Shown here in pieces: positions 60,963-64,000 of a stretch of 64,000 nt of DNA. The position numbers and the translations under genes were made by a program. The notes under the pieces were generated by a model that saw only the letters and a program-made list of their open reading frames with translations, did not search any database and was not told the DNA's origin. The stretch covers positions 2,790,001 to 2,854,000 of the forward strand of contig NZ_CP109199.1 of the NCBI RefSeq assembly GCF_036250065.1, written 5' to 3'. This DNA is from Micromonospora sp. NBC_01699. GTDB lineage: Bacteria > Actinomycetota > Actinomycetes > Mycobacteriales > Micromonosporaceae. The first letter of the stretch is position 1, and every line of letters begins with the position of its first letter.

Positions 60963-62192
60963 GTGCCGTTGACCAGCACCGATCACCGGGGGAACGCCGT
61001 ACCCGAGATCAACCTGACCGACGCCGAGGTGCTGCACGACCCCTTCACCGCGTACGGCGACGCGCGCGAACGGTCGCCTCTGGCCCTGATCCAGGCACCC
61101 GGATTCGGGCCCATCTGGGCGTTCACCCGGCACGAGGAGGCCAGGGCGATGCTCGCTGACCCGAGGTTCGAGCTGACCGCCGCCAGTTACGCCCGTCCGG
61201 ACGTACCCGAACACTGCCTGGCCTATCTGCGGACGATGCAGGAAATGGACGGCCCGGAGCACCTGCGGCTGCGCCGGCTGGTGTCGCCCGCGTTCACCGC
61301 CCGCCGGGCGGCCGGGTTCCGGCCCCGGATCGAACCGATCGTCGACCGGCTCCTCGACGACCTGGCCGAGCGGGCGGCGCAGGCCGGCGACGGGGTGGTG
61401 GACCTGCTGCTGCACTTCGCCCGGCCGCTGCCGATGGACGTCATCTGCGAACTGGTCGGCATCCCCGAGCACGACCGTCCGCGGTGGAGGGAGTGGGGCG
61501 CGGCGGTCGCCACCGGCTGGGGACAGGCGTTCGTCGAGGCGATCCCGCAGATCATGGCCGGCGCCGAGGCGGCGGTCGCGCACCGCCGGGCCGAGCCCGG
61601 CGACGACCTCGTCTCGGAGCTGATCCGGATCCGGGAGCAGGACGGCGACCGGCTCGACGACACCGAGCTGGTCACCCTGGTCTGGCACCTCGTCCTCGCC
61701 GGCCAGACCCCGACCAACCTCGTCGCCAACGCGGTCGAGACCCTGCTCGCCCACCCCGGCCAACTCGCCGCCCTGCGGCGGAACCCGGACCTGATGCCGC
61801 GCGCGGTGGAGGAACTGACCCGCTGGGCCGGACCGCAGCTGATGACCATACCCCGGTACGCGCGCGAGGACGTCGAGGTCGCCGGGGTGCTGGTCGGCAA
61901 GGGCGAAGCGGTCACCGCCGTGATCGCCGCCGCCAACCGCGACCCGCGCGCCTTTCCCGACCCGGAGACGCTCGACCTGAGCCGTCCCGCCGAAGGGGCG
62001 GCCCACCTCGGGTACGCCCACGGCCCGCACTTCTGCCTCGGTGCGGCACTCGCCCGTACCCAGGTCGAGGTGGCGCTCACCCGGCTGCTGCGCCGCTTCC
62101 CCGACCTCGCGTTCGCCGGCTCGCCGACCCAGCCCGGCTGGCTACCCGATCCCGGCACCCGGCGGCTCGCGGCACTGCCCGTCACCCTCTGA
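60963..62192 (+). CDS. Cytochrome P450 with unusual I-helix
   Basis: A 409-aa soluble bacterial P450. The haem-Cys motif is HGPHFCLGAALAR (C358), preceded by Tyr-Ala where most have Phe-Gly. The K-helix E-x-x-R is E284-R287 (EELTR). The I-helix oxygen-activation motif, normally A-G-x-[DE]-[TS], reads A246-G-Q-T-P-T251, without the acid. GTG 60963 is used; TTG 60969 has the better-placed TGGAG. No ferredoxin gene is adjacent. Control by the divergent TetR suggests a role in detoxifying or modifying an inducing compound. Confidence 0.9.
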   Translation: MPLTSTDHRGNAVPEINLTDAEVLHDPFTAYGDARERSPLALIQAPGFGPIWAFTRHEEARAMLADPRFELTAASYARPDVPEHCLAYLRTMQEMDGPEHLRLRRLVSPAFTARRAAGFRPRIEPIVDRLLDDLAERAAQAGDGVVDLLLHFARPLPMDVICELVGIPEHDRPRWREWGAAVATGWGQAFVEAIPQIMAGAEAAVAHRRAEPGDDLVSELIRIREQDGDRLDDTELVTLVWHLVLAGQTPTNLVANAVETLLAHPGQLAALRRNPDLMPRAVEELTRWAGPQLMTIPRYAREDVEVAGVLVGKGEAVTAVIAAANRDPRAFPDPETLDLSRPAEGAAHLGYAHGPHFCLGAALARTQVEVALTRLLRRFPDLAFAGSPTQPGWLPDPGTRRLAALPVTL

Positions 62193-62273
62193 ACCCCACC
62201 CCGGCGCGGCGCCCCGTACGCGCTGCGCCGGGGGGTCACCGGATCGGGGCGGCCGCTGTTTATGATCATCGCC

Positions 62274-63224
62274 ATGTCCGTCGCCCCGACCCTGGCCCCC
62301 ACCGTGGACCCGGCCGCCGCCTACCCCGAATTCGCCCGTCTGGCCACCGCCCTGCGGGACCTGGACTGGGACGGCGTGCGAGCGGTGGTCGACGGGCAGG
62401 AACCCGCGGCGCGTACCCGACTGATCCGGTTGGCCGGCGAGCTTTCGGAGGGCGGCGTGTTACCCCGGCCCCGGTTGACGGCCGAGCCGGGCGACACGCT
62501 CGCCGCCGCGCTGCTGGCCGGGCGGCGGATCAAGACGGCGTGGGACATCCGTACCGGGGCCCGGGCCGCGGATGTCAGCCGGGACCAGTTCGACCGCTTC
62601 CACGCGATCCTGCGTACGGCCGAACAACTGCTGATCGACGCCGCCGCCTACGACCCGAGCGACCCGGCGGTCTGGGTGCAGCGGCTCGTCACGGCGCGGG
62701 GACTCGGACTCGGCCAGTCGGAGGCCCGTCGCCGGTACGACCGGCTGTCCGAGTACGACCCGCACCACCTGCCCGGACAGTCCCAGCTCCTCCAGCAGAT
62801 CGCGCCGAAGTGGGGCGGCTCGCTGGAGACGATGCACGCCTTCGCCCGTACGCAGATGCTGGCGGCGCCGGAGGGGGCACCGAACGCGCTGCTGGTCCTG
62901 GAGGCGCACCTCGAACACTGGCTCGACCTGCCCGGCGCCGACCAGGGCAGGTACTTCACCGACGGCCGGGTACGGGAGGAGATCCGGGAGGCGGCGGCCC
63001 GCTCGGTGCTGCACCCGGCGTACCGGCGCACCGTCGGGTGGGTCACCGTGGAGAACTACTTCGCCTTCATGTTCGGCATGATCGACGACGAGGTCGCGGC
63101 GGCCCGACACTTCACCGCCGTCGGACACCTGGTGAGCGAATCACCCTGGGAATATCTCGGCAACCCGCTCACGGTCTTCACCCGGCGCCGCGACCGGGCG
63201 CTCAGGAGAGGTAGCGCACGATGA
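62274..63224 (+). CDS. Protein of unknown function coupled to an M16-like peptidase, probably leaderless
   Basis: A 316-aa soluble protein, mostly helical, with ARRRYDRLSEYDPHHLPGQS and GMIDDEVAAARHFTAVGHLV; no family is assigned. A TATGAT box at 62261-62266 stands 7 bases before ATG 62274, so the mRNA is probably leaderless; ATG 62262 lies within that box. Its TGA overlaps the M16 gene start (ATGA), so the two are translated together. Confidence 0.72.
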   Translation: MSVAPTLAPTVDPAAAYPEFARLATALRDLDWDGVRAVVDGQEPAARTRLIRLAGELSEGGVLPRPRLTAEPGDTLAAALLAGRRIKTAWDIRTGARAADVSRDQFDRFHAILRTAEQLLIDAAAYDPSDPAVWVQRLVTARGLGLGQSEARRRYDRLSEYDPHHLPGQSQLLQQIAPKWGGSLETMHAFARTQMLAAPEGAPNALLVLEAHLEHWLDLPGADQGRYFTDGRVREEIREAAARSVLHPAYRRTVGWVTVENYFAFMFGMIDDEVAAARHFTAVGHLVSESPWEYLGNPLTVFTRRRDRALRRGSAR

Positions 63225-64000
63225 TTCGCCAGACCGAGGTCGACGGCGTACCGACCCTGCTCGCCGGCACCACCGGGCCGATGCACGCCGGGTTGATGTT
63301 CCGGGTCGGGCAGGCCGACGAGACCCTCGCCCGGCGGGGCATCACCCACCTGCTCGAACACCTGGTGCTCTTCCCGACCGGGGTCGCCGACTACCACTAC
63401 AACGGCGCCACCGGCAACGTCATCACCTACTTCCACCTCCAGGGCTCCGCCAGGGACATCAGCACCTTCCTGGTCGGGGTCTGCGAATCCCTGCGCAACC
63501 TCGCCGGCGAGCGGCTGGAGACCGAGAAGACCATTTTGCGTACGGAGTGGAGCTCCCGGTCCCACTCGGCCACCGACCCGATGCCGCTGTGGCGGTACGG
63601 CGCCCGTGACTACGGCCTGGTGAGCTACCCCGAGTGGGGGCTGTCCGGGCTGACCACCGACGACCTGCGGGACTGGGTCGCCCGGTACTTCACCCGGGAG
63701 AACGCCGTGCTCTGGATCGCCGGTGACGAGGTACCGCCGGGGCTGACGCTCGACCTGCCGTCGGGCCGGCGCCAGCCGGTGCCGGTGGCGTCCTCGGCGT
63801 TGCCGGCCACCCCGGCGTTCTTCCGCGGCCCGTCACGGGCGACCGGGTGGGATGCGGTGGTGCCGAGCAACGCCGCCGCCAGCGTGTTCACCGGCGTACT
63901 CGAACGGGATCTGTTCCGCAGTCTGCGGCAGCGGGGCGGGCTGTCGTACACGGCGGCGGCGAACCACGACCCGCGCGGCGACGGGTTCGCCGTGATCACC
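63221..64000 (+). CDS. M16-family (pitrilysin/insulinase-like) peptidase, 3' end outside window
   Basis: The frame is open from ATG 63221 to the window end, giving the first 260 residues. The inverted zinc motif H-L-L-E-H occurs near residue 44 (GITHLLEHLVLF), followed by the downstream acidic ligand region RLETEKTILRTEW. Later FRSLRQRGGLSYTAAA resembles the M16 second-half motif. No signal peptide is seen, so it may be cytoplasmic. It is coupled to the helical protein before it by ATGA. Confidence 0.82.
   Translation, partial: MIRQTEVDGVPTLLAGTTGPMHAGLMFRVGQADETLARRGITHLLEHLVLFPTGVADYHYNGATGNVITYFHLQGSARDISTFLVGVCESLRNLAGERLETEKTILRTEWSSRSHSATDPMPLWRYGARDYGLVSYPEWGLSGLTTDDLRDWVARYFTRENAVLWIAGDEVPPGLTLDLPSGRRQPVPVASSALPATPAFFRGPSRATGWDAVVPSNAAASVFTGVLERDLFRSLRQRGGLSYTAAANHDPRGDGFAVIT

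Overview
The window is high-GC DNA with GTG starts, ATGA/GTGA stop-start overlaps, Tat and lipobox signals, Scr1/DUF397 pairs and many secreted carbohydrate enzymes. Together these suggest a filamentous actinomycete, probably Micromonosporaceae; that placement is inferred from style, not from a marker gene. I see no tRNA, rRNA, CRISPR array, transposase or integrase.

Layout: (1) 1-4.0 kb, a translationally coupled operon: a collagen-like protein with Gln in almost every third triplet position (5' end outside the window), a TPR lipoprotein, and a fused GT2 glycosyltransferase-methyltransferase. (2) 4.0-11.4 kb, an amino-sugar island: frame-shifted GlcNAc-kinase-like gene, RpiR/SIS regulator, SIS protein, Tat-lipoprotein binding protein, two permeases, and a secreted GH16 enzyme with a CBM5/12 chitin-binding module. 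(3) 11.5-19.1 kb: zinc metallopeptidase, flavoprotein plus polytopic membrane protein, amidohydrolase, secreted GH29 fucosidase. (4) 19.1-25.1 kb: HEAT-repeat protein, YibE/F membrane protein, secreted M14 carboxypeptidase. (5) 25.5-28.7 kb: siderophore permeases and binding protein transcribed divergently around one iron box, with no ATPase gene. (6) 28.8-33.3 kb: TetR regulator and an asymmetric heterodimeric ABC exporter. (7) 33.5-43.0 kb: a giant secreted ThuA/GSDH/PKD/ricin protein and an RbsABC-like sugar-uptake operon with a sugar isomerase. (8) 43.3-47.1 kb: ABC-2 exporter and two-component system. (9) 47.4-56.1 kb, an accessory stretch of less familiar genes: DUF6745 pair, an alpha/beta hydrolase without its nucleophile serine behind a leader ORF and hairpin, a 65-aa peptide-HTH-94-aa trio, an XRE regulator with two tandem DUF397 genes, a lipoprotein, a HEAT protein, and a possible papain-like cysteine hydrolase. 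(10) 56.1-64 kb: serine hydrolase, lone LuxR HTH, DNRLRE-like secreted protein, TetR/P450 divergent pair, and a leaderless gene coupled to an M16-like peptidase cut by the window end.

Regulatory architecture is unusually legible: perfect or near-perfect operators sit at the RpiR, iron-box, TetR and sugar-operon promoters, and strong hairpins separate most units. Three intergenic spots share a composite layout, C-rich run / long AT-containing palindrome / G-rich run, and two of them carry the same palindrome sequence. The most promising leads for something undescribed are the Gly-X-Gln collagen operon with its own glycosyl/methyl-transferase, the composite 3'-end elements, the leader-ORF/hairpin/dead-hydrolase unit, and the small-peptide HTH operon at 50.3-52.0 kb.
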